A stretch of 64,000 nucleotides of DNA from Eutreptiella sp. 'Long Island Sound 2002' (taxonomy: Eukaryota; Euglenozoa; Euglenophyceae; Eutreptiales; Eutreptiaceae), in the NCBI GenBank assembly GCA_964036045.1, contig OZ038384.1, positions 33,777,997 through 33,841,996 on the forward strand, written 5' to 3'. A program made the position numbers and the translations under genes. This document shows, piece after piece, positions 42,095 to 53,794 of the stretch; the stretch's first letter is position 1; each line of letters opens with the position of its first letter. The notes beneath the pieces were generated by a model, which saw only the letters and a list, made by a program, of their open reading frames with translations, was not told where the DNA came from and searched no databases.

Positions 42095-43531
42095 TCAGAA
42101 ATCGGCCCGTGGCACACCGCTGGCCTCGTTGAACCACGGCCGGTTGCCAGCATTCACATGCACGATGCATCCTCCTGGAATGGGGTCGTCCGTGACTCTC
42201 ACCAGTGGCAGCCCTTGGTGCTGATTATTGGGCAATAGGCTCTGCACAACCCTCTTGCACGAACTGGCATGTATCAACCAACGAAAGCGCTTTGCGTCGG
42301 GGTTACAACGGTTTGCTTGTTGCACAACGAGTTTGGGTTCCTTGTTGTCCGTTGCTGGGTGGCAAACCTTGAGAAAGTCACCAAGGGGCTTACCGGGACG
42401 GTGGTTGTACCACGTCCTATTAGTCCTGGTGCCGGTGTGGATAATGCAACCACCAGGTATTGTGGAGTCGGTAACGACTATCATGGGTTCGTCTGAATTT
42501 TGAAGCGGACCCGGAACCACCTCAGCCGCCAGGGCCGCGCAGCTCTTTGGGTTGAGGTGATGGTACCTGTGTTTGCCCCTCTCTCCCAGAGTCTTCTCCG
42601 CTGCACGCTGCTCAGCAGAGCATGTCTTGGTGTCCAAGTTGGCCAGCCACGGTTCGTTTGTGCGGCGATACCTGCACACAGGTTGGTGTGCGGGTGTATT
42701 GCCGCCAGTGGCGTGATCGTTCCAGTGTGCCACCCAGCCACCACCCGTCTGCAATGTACATCCTTTGGGTACATCCGGCCAAGACCCTACCACCAGATGG
42801 GTGCCTTCAGGAATAATGTTCGGGGGAACGTGCGAGATTGCCGTCTGTAGACACCCCTCTTTGGGGACGCTGTCGGTGCGGATGGCGATGGCAGTATCAC
42901 CACTGCACTGTGCTTCACCGGCGTATGGCTGATTATTCTTGCCACCGGGTGGGCACACCCGGGGATACGCGTCCTGCCACCGGGTTATGGTGGATTGGGT
43001 CCACATCACCTCCCCGGTGGACTGGTTGATGACACACCCAGAGGTCACTTTGTCGTCGTCTATCTCAACCAGACGCTCTTGATGCTTGTTGTTTGCAATG
43101 GACCTACCGGTCTCAGAGCAGCGTGCCTTTGCCACACCGTGTGTCTTCGACCTTGGCTCTGGTATGGCACATTCGGTTCCGGCTTGTGCCATTCGAATGT
43201 CACCCTCCCCAGACCGCGCGGCTCACTGCACCGAGTGCCCTCCGTCACCGTGACCCCCGATGCCCCTTGTCCGATTCCAGAACACTTTGCTGATGTTGGT
43301 GTCAACGATACAGCCCTTCGGCCAGTCATTCCGATGCACACTGTGCAACACGGCGTCATTCTCAAGGCCTAGGGGGTTCATCAGCGTGCGTGCGATCAAC
43401 AGACACCGTTCCTTGGACACGGGCACAAGAACCCCCCCATGTGCCCGTTTCCACATTTGGTATTGCCTGTATAAAACAAACGCAACCCCGATCCCCGCTA
43501 CTACAAACAGCAATTTGATACGAAGCGACAT
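42095..43531 (-). pseudogene. Membrane-anchored Cys-repeat protein with one in-frame stop
   Basis: From ATG 43531 a signal-anchor (LLFVVAGIGVAFVLYRQY) is followed by about five units of 60-80 residues, each with an early Cys, an Ala/Leu-rich helix, then P-x-GC (or S-GC) followed 8-14 residues later by W or F and N ('WPKGC...VFWN', 'IPGGC...TWYN', 'IPGGC...PWFN'). Similar repeats occur in proteins of algae and their large DNA viruses; function is unknown, plausibly a surface or virion protein. The first unit is cut by a TGA at 43223-43225; the same frame resumes (ATG 43192) to 42095. A single nonsense change is the simplest reading. Confidence 0.65.
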
Positions 43532-43670
43532 TTATTGCTTTTGTTGCTCTTTATTGCTTACGGTCTATGCCAGGGTTTCTTCAAGGTGTGTACCAATGGG
43601 GTGTTTGTAATGAGGGCCATTACTCTTTTGTGGCGACCGGGCTGCAGCTTTGCATTCCATTCGCCACATG

Positions 43671-44271
43671 CTAGCGCGGGCATCTATCTGTGTTGAACTT
43701 CATCTGAAAAATGTGATGTCCCATAAGTGACGCCTTGGCTGTAGCATACCAGGCCGTAGGCTGTGTTACACAATATGGATATGGAATCGCGTCATTGAAC
43801 ACACCATGCCACTCTTCAGCCGTGTGATTAGAGTGTGGATGCGCAAAGAACTCCCAATTACCCAGCCCGTCGAGAACATCGATTGCCAGCCGGTGCATGG
43901 GTCCAGTGGGTACGTCCTCTACTACGACTATTCGATGACACGTACGCGCAATCTCGCGTAGGATATGAGTTGCGTGTGGGATGTGGTGCAGCACAAACAC
44001 CACAAACCCGACGTCGAAGTATCGATCGGGGTAGGGAATGTGCCATCCCTCATATGCTTTTATGTACACACACGGTCGGTTATAATTTTTGGGTCGGCGT
44101 CGGTTCGAGTCCCACTAATTCCACCCGATCATCCACCAAACGACGCCGTATGCCGTGCAACAGGTCGCAACAACCCGCGCCAACGTCAGGGATACTCATC
44201 ACGCTGTCATTTCTCCGTGTTTGTAGGGGTTCGGGGTCTAGGGCAGCGAGTAAATCTTCCACGACTGTCAT
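43671..44271 (-). pseudogene. SAM-dependent methyltransferase (class I), frameshifted
   Basis: From a likely ATG at 44271 the N-terminal part holds motif I, DVGAGCCDL, the SAM-binding loop, in a frame that stops at 44080. The rest (44069-43671) is in another frame and holds 'IPYPDRYFDVGFVVFVLHHI', the motif IV/V region of the Methyltransf_11 type, then 'IVVVEDVP'. A single-base frameshift near 44080-44105 explains the split. Substrate cannot be told. The gene start overlaps the end of the upstream gene by about 60 bases, as in compact genomes. Confidence 0.65.
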
Positions 44272-44835
44272 GCCACCAGCCAGCCGCCTCACCAGATTTC
44301 TCCGTATAAGCCCCTGTAAAGTTGTTGTGATGGCTATCGTGAGTAGGAAAGAAACCATCAATGCCATTGGACGGTGTTTCGGATAACACAGTCAAATTAC
44401 GGGCGTACAAACCACTAACAGTATTATACAAACCGAAATGATACACGAAGTAATCATCTGTCGCCCCTTTTTTTCCTTGTAAATATATGGCAACCACAAT
44501 CTCGGTTCTTTGTTTTGGTGTTGTTTGATCGTCGTCGTTCATCGTAGCACGGGCGTAAAGTGGACGGAACGACCATTGATCGACCACTTCTAACCACAAT
44601 GGTAAGTACATCCAACAAAGGCCGCCACGTATGTCGCGGCTTCGGCTGTGTGCACTGGTGTACCAGTTGCATCCAAATACCTTATCTGGTAAGGATACTC
44701 GAACTGATCTGGCACATCTTCCTATTGGATCTGGCCGTAACTGTCCAACACGTTCACCGTCTGCCCCCGGCTCATGGCCACCCGGCCGTCCCCTGGGTTT
44801 GTGAACCAGGTCCTAGATATACGTTGATATTCGAG
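44207..44835 (-). pseudogene. Unknown protein, C-terminal part, cut from its 5' part by the DIRS insertion
   Basis: Coding-like sequence runs from the DIRS left border leftward: a segment with 'MSRGQTVNVLDSYGQI', a TAG, 'DQFEYPYQIRYLDATG', then near 44611 a change of frame into 'VVDQWSFRPLYARATM' and on to a stop at 44207. Across the DIRS element, the 62995-63177 segment ends in a frame that continues into this one if the border is placed at 62995. The separate breaks here (a TAG and a frameshift) show the gene decayed further. No known domain; a virion or surface protein is possible from context only. Confidence 0.45.
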
Positions 44836-44896
44836 CTTACCAAAATGTAATGCAGAGGAAGGAAGAGGGGGCGAGGCGACAGCAGAGCACAAGACA

Positions 44897-45279
44897 CATA
44901 CTGAGCACTACTCAAAACTACCGGTTTACCTCACAAGTGTACTCTACATTCCCTTTTATGGTACACTTGTCCCCTGATTTTGTTTTGCCTATACCCCTGC
45001 ACTGAGGCCCCAACAGGGAAAACGGCCATCGGCAATGAATCCGGTACCCTCAAATTATGGGGGTATAGCCTCTTATAAAAATACTTGAATTTCTAACAAT
45101 CTTTCGGGTTTGAACCTAGGTCCCCCGAATACAATGCAAAGCCTTCAACCACTAAGGCAACTGGCCAATCTGCCTAAATGCCTGACATAAAGTAGATTAA
45201 CCAAAATCAAAATCAGTTCACACTCACTGACTAACTGCCAATAACTGACTCCCTATGCTCAAAACAAACGGTTGGCTTC
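44897..45279. repeat. DIRS left inverted terminal repeat
   Basis: Reverse complement of 62580-62962 with scattered mismatches and small indels, from CATACTG to about GGCTTC. A tRNA-like module lies within it on the minus strand (about 45105-45180). A further outer extension, 44836-44896, is unique to this end and is mirrored in the internal complementary region. Confidence 0.92.
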
Positions 45280-45361
45280 TAGTAGCACTTATATATTAAG
45301 CCCATATAACTTTTTATCCCTCATTCTTTCTTACCCTGGTACATAGGGCGTCGACGGTGGG

Positions 45362-45474
45362 CAGTATGTGTCTTGTGCTGTGCTTTCGCCTCGCCCCCTC
45401 TTCCTTCCTCTGCATTACATTTTGGTAAGTTGGAGGAGGCTAGGCTTGAGCACAGCACAATCCCCATACTGAGC
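45362..45474. repeat. DIRS internal complementary region
   Basis: 45362-45429 is the reverse complement of the left end (44836-44903), and 45434-45474 is the reverse complement of the right end (62953-62993). The two pieces abut with four extra bases (TTGG). This is the arrangement described for DIRS-1, where the region serves to align and complete both ends when the circular DNA intermediate is made. Confidence 0.9.
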
Positions 45475-45538
45475 CCAGACAGCAGACGCTGTAAGAAAGA
45501 ATGCAATAAGACTTGTATAAAATCCCATGATAAACTTC

Positions 45539-46602
45539 TTATTCCAATAACAGAAGCTCCGAGTCAACAGACGCTTCTGGCGCCAGCGACTGCGCCACAT
45601 TAGACATCGCCCGCAATCTGTTATAAAAGCGCCTGAAGGTATCGTAACTTCTCCAATCCCCCATTTCACAGATAACGTGTGGATCAACTCCCAATAAAAT
45701 CAGCGCTGTAGCTGCTGAACATCTTGTGCTGTGAGCAGTAAACTCATGCAGCCCCATGCTGCGCAGAAACATCGTTGTCAATGAATTGATGGTACTCGCC
45801 AGAATGGGCCTTCTAGGAGGTTTCAGAGACACGAAGAGTGCAGGCCCTTCGTAAGAAGAGGTCATGTCCAGGTATACTCTCAACCAGTAGATAGGACAGA
45901 ATGCCTTATTAGACATCGCGTGGATGGGACATGGCTCATGCACTGGACGCCCCTTACGCCTGCTCATCACAAACCAAACCTTGTCGTGTTTAATAATATG
46001 TGTGCGCTTTGTGCGTTCCAGATCAATTCCACGAAAGAGCGCGAAGAAGCGAAATACCAGAATGAGACGTAAACGAACTTGAGACTCCGTCCGTGCCTCC
46101 TGGTATGGGTGCTGTTGCAGTAGCTTGGGCACATCGTAGTACACCACGTAGCGTGGAACTGAGTAGTTCCATTTCTTCTTGAGTCCTTTCAAAAAGATTC
46201 GAATCGTAACGCGTTACTTCCAGAACACAACAGCAAAGCCGCATATGCACAACGTGCCTCCGCCACTGATTCCTTCTCAGCGAATTGAATCAACCAGTAT
46301 GCCAACGAAGTAATTGGAGTGGTGTCCAAGTCCCTAATGGAGGTGAAGGAACGCTTCGTATAAGCCATCTGCTGAAGTTTGAGCCAAGCTCTATTGTATC
46401 GCTTGAAGGTGTGATCCCCCAAGGCTTTCAAGTGCGTCTGGATTTCTTCTTCGCTGGTTTTTTTGAGTCTGAGGTAGTCTTGCAAAGCCATCCGCAAATC
46501 ATAGGTTGACGCGCTTTGACCGCCACTCCGTCTGGAAGCTGATAGGTCGCTTGAAAAATTGTGATTGTCATCTGAGTCATTGATTGGAACTTGTGCCACC
46601 AC
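45539..46602 (-). pseudogene. DIRS tyrosine recombinase, one frameshift
   Basis: The N-terminal part (46602-46189) is a helical SAM-like DNA-binding region ('LKALGDHTFKRYNRAWLKLQQ'). The catalytic part (46192-45539), counted from its own start, has the box I Arg at 54 (ALFRGIDL), a candidate Lys near 80, HSTR at 154-157, Trp at 180 (GDWRS) and the nucleophile Tyr at 190 (FRRFYN). These are the full R-K-HxxR-W-Y set of tyrosine recombinases that integrate DIRS circles. The two parts are in different frames and overlap by 4 nt near 46190, so a frameshift interrupts the gene. Its start overlaps the end of the preceding ORF by about 175 nt, as in other DIRS elements. Confidence 0.88.
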
Positions 46603-46769
46603 AGCTTCAATGGATGATACAGGACCACTAACAGAACCTCATAATGCGTTGCTTCCTCTAGGAAAGTTAACATCTTGGGAATTAGATGCCACGGCGGATT
46701 GCAGAAACCCGGAGACACCTTGTGTGTTCGTTGGGTGAAAATGTCCACCCCGAACGCCCCTGGTTGACG
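46428..46769 (-). pseudogene. DIRS methyltransferase-like domain, end of RT ORF
   Basis: Continues the RT/RNase H protein after the gypsy-2 insertion: 'GVDIFTQ', 'FCNPPWHLIPKML', 'YHPLKLWWHKF'. In DIRS elements this position holds a domain related to phage adenine methyltransferases. The NPPW here is close to the catalytic (D/N)PP(Y/F/W) of such enzymes, but I cannot confirm activity. Removing gypsy-2 with a 4-bp duplication puts this frame back in register with the RNase H frame ending at 59954. Confidence 0.65.
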
Positions 46770-49134
46770 TAAAGAAGGTCCCTACCAGGACCGGCCCCCG
46801 CTGTGCCCCTTCCGCCTGTTACCCCTGCTGATTTACTCTGGATCAGCGATTGCATTCCTCAAGTTTCAGGGTCCAAAGTCCAAAAATATAGAAAATAGAA
46901 AATACAATCCTCCTTCAACCCTGAACAGCAATCAGATCCCACAAATGCAGCAATAACCGGATTCACAATCCAATCCACGATGCGGGCTTCCGTTCAGCAC
47001 ACCGGCCTTCCCACGGTGGCGGGCATGTACAAGAATTGCACCAAGGAAGAAAGCCCTGAAATTGGTATATGAACACAAATAAAGCAAAGTTGGTGAAAGA
47101 GGTAAACATACCCATTCACAGCCATAAACCCCTCATTCCCCGGACTCAAGACCTTCCCTTGACTCACCAACATATTGCCCTGAACCAGGTCAAATGAGAT
47201 GGCTGAATACCATATGTCACAAGTCAGTACACAAACCCCAAAAATGTGTTCACTCCCAAACCTCTCAATCCTAGCCCAATAGGGGAGGTGGCGTGTCATG
47301 GCCTAGAGTGGCACTCAGGACCATGCCCTACCCTGACATAACCTTGGTTGGACTTGGAGTCGATTGGGCTCCGAGAACTGCCCCATGATGTTGACCTCAC
47401 AACATGGCAAAATCAGGCAAATCACACCATTATGCCCAAATGTCAATTATATACTCAAAAATGCATACGGCAAATATCCAAATGCTCCCTGCATGTGTCA
47501 AACCGGAAAGCAATATACAAGGGTGATATAGACCAAAAGTTAATGCCCAAGAATATCACATCATTGGCTCCGAAACCCCTCCGGTTATGTACATGACATG
47601 CTTCACAAGTCAACTCATGAATTTGAGACCTAATTTTGTGAGGCCTCGTGTGCCACGCCAAAGTGACCATGTGATCCGGCATATGGTGAGGTACAACACT
47701 GAAGCATATGCCAACATATTAGCAACATACCATAGTTCACGAATCTCTAGGCACTTTACTGTTAGCTGACCAGTTGAGCACATAAAACACAAAAATGAGC
47801 ATAAAATGAGGTCAAAAACATGAAAATATGTCCGAATACAAAGTTGTCATGATAGTATATCTCTATGCTCACCCATGATATCCGCTCATGGTTCAATACA
47901 CACATGATTGGAACCATTTGCGAACAATTCCCCCACCTGGATCCCCAATCAGGGCGCATGGAGATACCTTCGCCACTCGTATCTACATGCCCCATGAAAA
48001 TGGGAGTGCACTCATGGATCTCCTTGCCAAACATACCATGAGCAATACATATGCGGTACACTTAGTCTAGCGCTTTGAATTTCACAATTGGGACATGGGC
48101 AAGGCCCTTGTCACGTGTGGCTCCCCATCTCTTCGGCCACACGAAGATATATAACATGGGCGTGAGCATATCAAGACATAAACCATGCATATAACATATA
48201 CCCTCAAAAGTGGCTCCCACCATGATATGTAATGCCCCTCCATGGACATAACGTCACGTTAGAAATACGTAGGAACCCAAAAAAAGTATCTATGCAACCC
48301 CAACACTCATGCGGTACACTCGAAAGTCGCATTAAAATATTCGGTTGCACGGTCCAAGAGTTATATATCACTTTATACCCTCCTGACCATTATCCCTTGC
48401 TACACCGGGCATGTGTACACACGAAAGGCGTTTGATGCTTCCTAAATTAAGTTGAGACCAAGGCGCTTGCAACCCAGCCTTCCTTCCTCTCTTTCCTCAC
48501 ACCCGTGCGTAGATATGGTCCTTCAAAGTGGTCCCACGATTCGCTTTCGTTTCCCTTATATCTCCAAGTCAAATGGGTGGCAAGTATAAGGGAAACCTGA
48601 TTCGGGCATAGGGAAAAGAGTATGACCACTCGAAGAAGACCCAATCAAGTGCGGCGATGTCGAAGTCGAAAATCCGATTTCGACATCGCGAAAAATTCAG
48701 AATGAAATTTCGAGTGCTTATTTAGAAAATTGCGGAAAGCAACGAACCCTTTACAGATGAAATCTGACCCTTCATCGGGGTTTCCCCCAAAATATCTGGA
48801 AATAACAGTTAACCAATCGGTTAACGCAAAATCGCGAGCCAACTGACAGTCGCCGATACATTGACCATCAGAACGAAAGGCTGAAAAATTACGGAAACAT
48901 TATGATGATAAAACCCTGTTGATTCCTGATATTCTGATATATAAATCTCGGCTGGCGGCGCCTCGATACTGAATATGGCCGCTCGTAGCCGGAATGGCCA
49001 AACCTATCACACTATCACATCGGGTTAGTTCAGGTGGACAGGAGAGTATGATATCAGCCAATGGCGGCTTGTCGGCACATAGATACACACCCGAAGTGAC
49101 CCCAAGATGGCCACGGGGGTCCGAACCGGCTTCA
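46770..49134 (-). repeat. Gypsy-2 3' LTR
   Basis: Direct repeat of 57603-59953; on the minus strand it begins TGAAGCC and ends CTTCTTTA (TG...TA). It has a 9-base insertion near 46820 relative to the other copy. ORFs of 60-100 codons inside it recur in both copies and are not supported as genes. A TATATAAA-like box lies about 190 nt inside the 5' end. Confidence 0.92.
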
Positions 49135-49145
49135 CCCCCCTTCTC
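49135..49145 (-). promoter_or_regulatory. Gypsy-2 polypurine tract
   Basis: On the minus strand GAGAAGGGGGG lies directly against the start of the 3' LTR. Confidence 0.85.
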
Positions 49146-49524
49146 AGAGCGTTGTTACCGCTCGGAAGTCATTGAAGAGAGGACGGGAGGACCCCAATGG
49201 GCTCCAACCCCCCCCCCCATGTCCCAAGGACACATGGAGGCCCCACACACGTCGTAGGCGTCCCCCACGCCCCAAGGGAGGGGTGAGGACACTGAGAATC
49301 GGTGCCCTACGCCATATCCGGTCTCCTTCTGATCTACAACATGGACCAAGGGGATCAAAGATAGAAAAACGTCGTCGGTCGACCTAAATAAGTATACCAC
49401 AATGAAATATATATGTGGAGATCGGGTGAAGGGGGTAGATGGCCAATGAAGGACCAAATATCCCCTGATGAACGCCCTCACCCGTCTCCCAAGCACAGAA
49501 CCAAACAAAAATGCCAAGGGGAAT
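49146..49524 (-). other. Gypsy-2 3' untranslated region
   Basis: Short stretch between the pol stop and the polypurine tract; C-rich runs on the + strand and no supported ORF. Confidence 0.6.
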
Positions 49525-49527
49525 CCA

Positions 49528-52500
49528 TTACGGTGCTACTGCAGCCACCAAATGGACCAATACGTCCTTGACATCCAAAGAAATATTCCTTTTCTTCAGG
49601 TAGTCCATCCAGACCGTGGTGTACCTCGGCACAAAACTGCTCGGAGGCTCCCACGAATCCCTGGATGCGGCGAATCCCTTCCAACGGACTTTATAAAGCC
49701 TCCCCCCAGGCGTCCCCGGGTCGGGCTTGTCCGCCAGGATCCTCTCGGCGGTGAAGTCGTCGTCCTCACCCTCGTCGTCCGAGTCCACATCGCCGGCCGT
49801 GAACTCGAAGGTGACGGGACGTCCGCTGGGGTCTGGAGCTCGGGGACGAAGCTGCGTATGGTCGCGGTCCAGGATCTTGTTATCCCCCACACGAACCGCA
49901 TACACATCCTGCCCGACCTTCCGCACGATTACCCCAGGCACATACCAGGACGCCTGCCCATGCCTGGACAGAACATCCTTGTGCTGCCGCTCCACCCACA
50001 CGGTGTCTTGGAGAGCATACTTCTGGACTTTTCCCTGCTTGAAGTACTTGGCCCTCTTGTCATGCTCGTCCTGAAGTGCCTTGCACACCTTGGCTGCCGT
50101 GTCGTCCGCCTCAGCCATCATGGCGTTCGCATCCCGGGCCACCTTGCCATGGTTCAACCACGGGAGAGTGCGTGACACTCGATCCCGTAGGAACGTGATG
50201 CGATGGGGCGACAGTCCAGTGCGCCCCGGAAGGTCGTGAAACGCTTGGAGTACCCTCCACAGCGAATTTTACCAATTCTGGCCCGGTTCGTGGATGTGCA
50301 GCTGGCGGAACTTCCTGAACATCTGCCGCCCGGCCACCTCAGCCCGGCCATTCGACCGGCTGTGATACGCCACGGTCTTGGCGTGCCGAATCACCATGTG
50401 CTTGCACATCGTCTTGAACCACGTCCCCACGAATTGACCGCCCCGATCGCTGCAGATGACAGCTGGGACATCGAAAATCGTCAGCCAATGCCTGATCATG
50501 GCATTAGCGACGGTCTTGGCCTGCAGCCCCACTCCATGCTTGTCCTTCTTGTCCATCTTCTTGGACTTCTTGCCCGGGACTGCCACGATATACCCGCTGT
50601 GCCTGTCCACCGCCAGGATGACACAGTGGTATGTCTCTCCTTCCACGGTGACCTCCGGCATGGCGAACACATCCATGGCCACGGACCGCATAGGGGCCTC
50701 CGGTATAGCCGTATACACCGGGTTGCCTGCTGTGGAGTGGTTGGGGCTCTTCGTGGCCCGACACACGGCACAGTCGCTGCAGTACCTATCCAGGATGGCG
50801 TAGTACCCCGGAGGGAACTTGAAACGCCACTCCAGGTCCTGCTGCATCTTGTCTCGGCCAGGGTGCATGAGCTGGGCGTTGTGCCAATGGTCAATGAGCT
50901 CCTCTACTCGGTTCTCGGGCACCAGCAGCTTGTCCTTGAGGAACAACTTGTCCCCATCCTCGGTCAAGCCCTCAGGCCACTCGTCGTCCGACGGGGCGCT
51001 CATGCATTCCAGTACTTGCTCAAGTGCTCGGATGCCGCGTAGTCATCCGACCAGTCTTCTGTGAGCACCAACCTGACTAGCTCTACAGGGGCCACCATCC
51101 ACTGCTGGAGGGTTTCCTCTCGAATAGCTTGGACGCGGGCACCCCGGAACTTGGCCAGGTCCGTACGATTTGCCATCACCACAAAGCACTTGACCCCCTC
51201 TTGCTCCATGGCCTTCTCCATCTCGATGATGTGCTTGGCCTCCTCGGTTTCCTCGGCGTCCCCATGGCTGGATATGTCCATCCAAGCCTTGCCCGCGGGG
51301 TAGGCCCATCGACTGAGGCAATCTGCCACAGTAGTTTGTCCTTCCCCGGGACGTATACGGCGCTGAGGTCGAACTTGGCGAACGTCCCGTGCCACCGGGC
51401 CCTCCTTGCCGCCGGTCCCGAGGGGGTGTCTACGTGCTCCTTGTGCCAGCTCTGCAAGGACTGATGGTCTGTACATACCACCACCGGTTGCAATCCGATG
51501 TGGCCAGACCACTTCCTGAGCGCACAAACAATGGCGTACGTCTCCTTCTCTCTCGCGGTCCAGGTGCGGCGTTGGCCCTCAGCCAGGATCCTACTCCAAA
51601 ACGCCACGGGTACGTGCGACCCGTCGTCCCGGATCTGCTCGAGGACTGCCCCTACGGCATAGTCCGAGGCGTCCGTCCGTAGCACGAATCCCTTGTCCGG
51701 GTCCACCAAGAATAGTCCCAGCTGCCCCAGGAGTCGCTCCTTCAGGCGGCTGAACGCATCTTCGGCCTCAGGGGTCCAGGCATGCTTCTTCTTGCTCCCC
51801 TTCAAGCCATTGAACTTGCCCACTTGCAGCATCTTGTGCAGCGGCCCCGACAGTTCTGCATACATTCAGACATAGCCCGAATAGTAGTTGCAGAACCCCA
51901 TGAAGGATCGGAGTTCGCTGATGGTCTGGGGCTTTTCCCAGTGGTGCAGGGACGCCAGCTTCCCAGGCATGGGACGGCGTTGCCCGTGACCAACCACGTG
52001 ACCCGCGAACTCCACTTCCTTCACGAAGAGTGAGGCTTTGGTGGGCTTGCACACCATGTTGTGCTTGTCCAACTCGCTGAGCACTCGGCGCAGATCCTTC
52101 TCATGCGCGTCGATGAGCTCGTCCTCAGTCATGTTCTCCGTGCCGGACCCGATGATGATATCATCCACGAAGGGATCGGCACAGTCCCGGACAGGACTGA
52201 GTAGGTCCTCCATCATGCGCTGGAAAGCGGCGTTGCCATTCTTGGCGCCCATAGGCACCACCTTCCACTGCATGGGCCCCAGCGGCGTCGACATCGCTAT
52301 GCAGGGCCTGGAGTCCGGGTGTAGCGGCATCTGGTGATAACCGTGTTTCAGGTCCAGCACCGTGAAAATCCGCTTTTTCTGTTGTTTTTGGAGGATGGAG
52401 TCGATCAGGGGGAGCGAGTACGAGTCGTGCTCGGTCTGCTCGTTCAAACCTCTGTAATCAACCACCAACCTCCACTCGCCCTTCTCCTTCTTGGGCACGA

Positions 52501-53791
52501 TGAAGGCTGGGCTGGCCCACTCACTGTCGGAGGGTTCGATCCATCACCGCTCAATGAACTCGGCCAACAGCTTCTTCATGGCCTCGGCCCGATCGCCCTG
52601 AAGTTGGTACTCCCGATGACGATAGATCTTCGGGTTCGGCTTCAGCTTGATCTTCGCTGTACCAAACCTCCCACGATCTGGAGGGTTCTTGTTGGCGACG
52701 CCACTGAATAGCCGCGGATAGGCCTTGATCAGCCTCTCCTTCAGCTCGGCGACCTTCAGGTTCTCCTGGGCCTCTTCAGCCGCTTGCTTCGGTATCGATA
52801 CAACCGACCGCACTGCGGTATAGGCCTCCTCCGGGTCCGAATCCGACTTCTCCTCGTCCGATATGCCGTCTTCATCGTCGTGAGGTGCACTTCCCACCGA
52901 TAATCTTCGGAAATTTGCGGCGTCGGGCTGGTTACTGTCGCTATCGGCCCCCATTCTTGGAAAATCCCATGTCGGCGGGTCAGACCCAACCGGACCATCG
53001 TATTGGTCCGCGATGTGATCCATGACCCTCGCCACGAACTCATCCTTCTCGTACTTGCCGTTGACCAACATCTTGTCATCCCACCAATGCGGAGATGTGA
53101 CCATGGCCCGCCTCTTCTTGGCTGCCACACGGTCGTGCATCCCCATCTGCATGTAGTTGACGACGTCGTCGATCTCAGCATGGGACAGGACGTCAATGCC
53201 ATCAATAGGCTGATCCGTCCCCTCCTTGGGCTCAAACATGACCTTCATGGGCACCGCCTCCACCCTACGGATGAATGCTTCATCACCCGTGGGCTGGGCT
53301 TGCGCCCCATCCACCAGGAAAGCCTTGGTACACCACCCTTGACCCAGGGAGGGCATTGATACACCCTTGGCGTCGATGAACAACTCCTCTTCTGGCCCGA
53401 ATGACATCTCGTTCAGGGTGATGGAATCCAGCGTCGACTTGAGACCCTCCAGCGGACATGGGGTGGATCCTATGCTGGTTATGACCAGGATCCCCTTCGC
53501 CCTATCCGCGATGATCTTCTCCACCATACGTCTGGTATTGTCCAGGGAGCCATGCCAGTACATGGGTCCCCACTCCTTCAAACCCCAATGCCGGTGCCAG
53601 GCTGAGTCTCCTCGATGCCAGTGCCGCCTACACTTCCTCAGAAGTGGGGCATCCCGGGAAGCAAAGACGTCCGTCTCGGACGTTTCGGCTCCTAGCGTCT
53701 GGATCATCCTGGCATACACCTGTGGCGCCATTCCATACTCCGTGAGCTGAACTCCGCGGTCTCCTCTGGACTTGGCACCCACAGCTTGCAC
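49528..53791 (-). pseudogene. pol: Gypsy-2 Pol: extra domain, RT, RNase H, integrase, chromodomain; broken
   Basis: Reading leftward: a 'TDVFASRD' segment (53680-53440) like the extra domain of gypsy-1; RT with 'LVVDYRGLN' and FVDD (near 52150); RNase H with 'RTDASDYAVGAV' (near 51660); integrase with HH-CxxC ('YCSDCAVC'), 'AMDVFAMP', 'ICSDRGGQF' and 'NGRAEVAG'; a C-terminal chromodomain ('YKVRWKGFAASRDSWEP', near 49620-49690). Breaks: TGA 52544-52546, TGA 51866-51868, a frameshift near 51330, a frameshift near 51003, and a TAA near 50270. All parts otherwise lie in the gag frame or return to one frame, so the ancestor was one polyprotein. The TGA at 51866 is consistent with decay of an Arg CGA. 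Confidence 0.9.
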
Positions 53792-53794
53792 CGC

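Noticed and set aside
44085-44135. Possible tRNA T arm on + strand (GGTTCGAGTCCC)
   Set aside because: It lies within methyltransferase coding sequence and no matching acceptor or anticodon arm is found.
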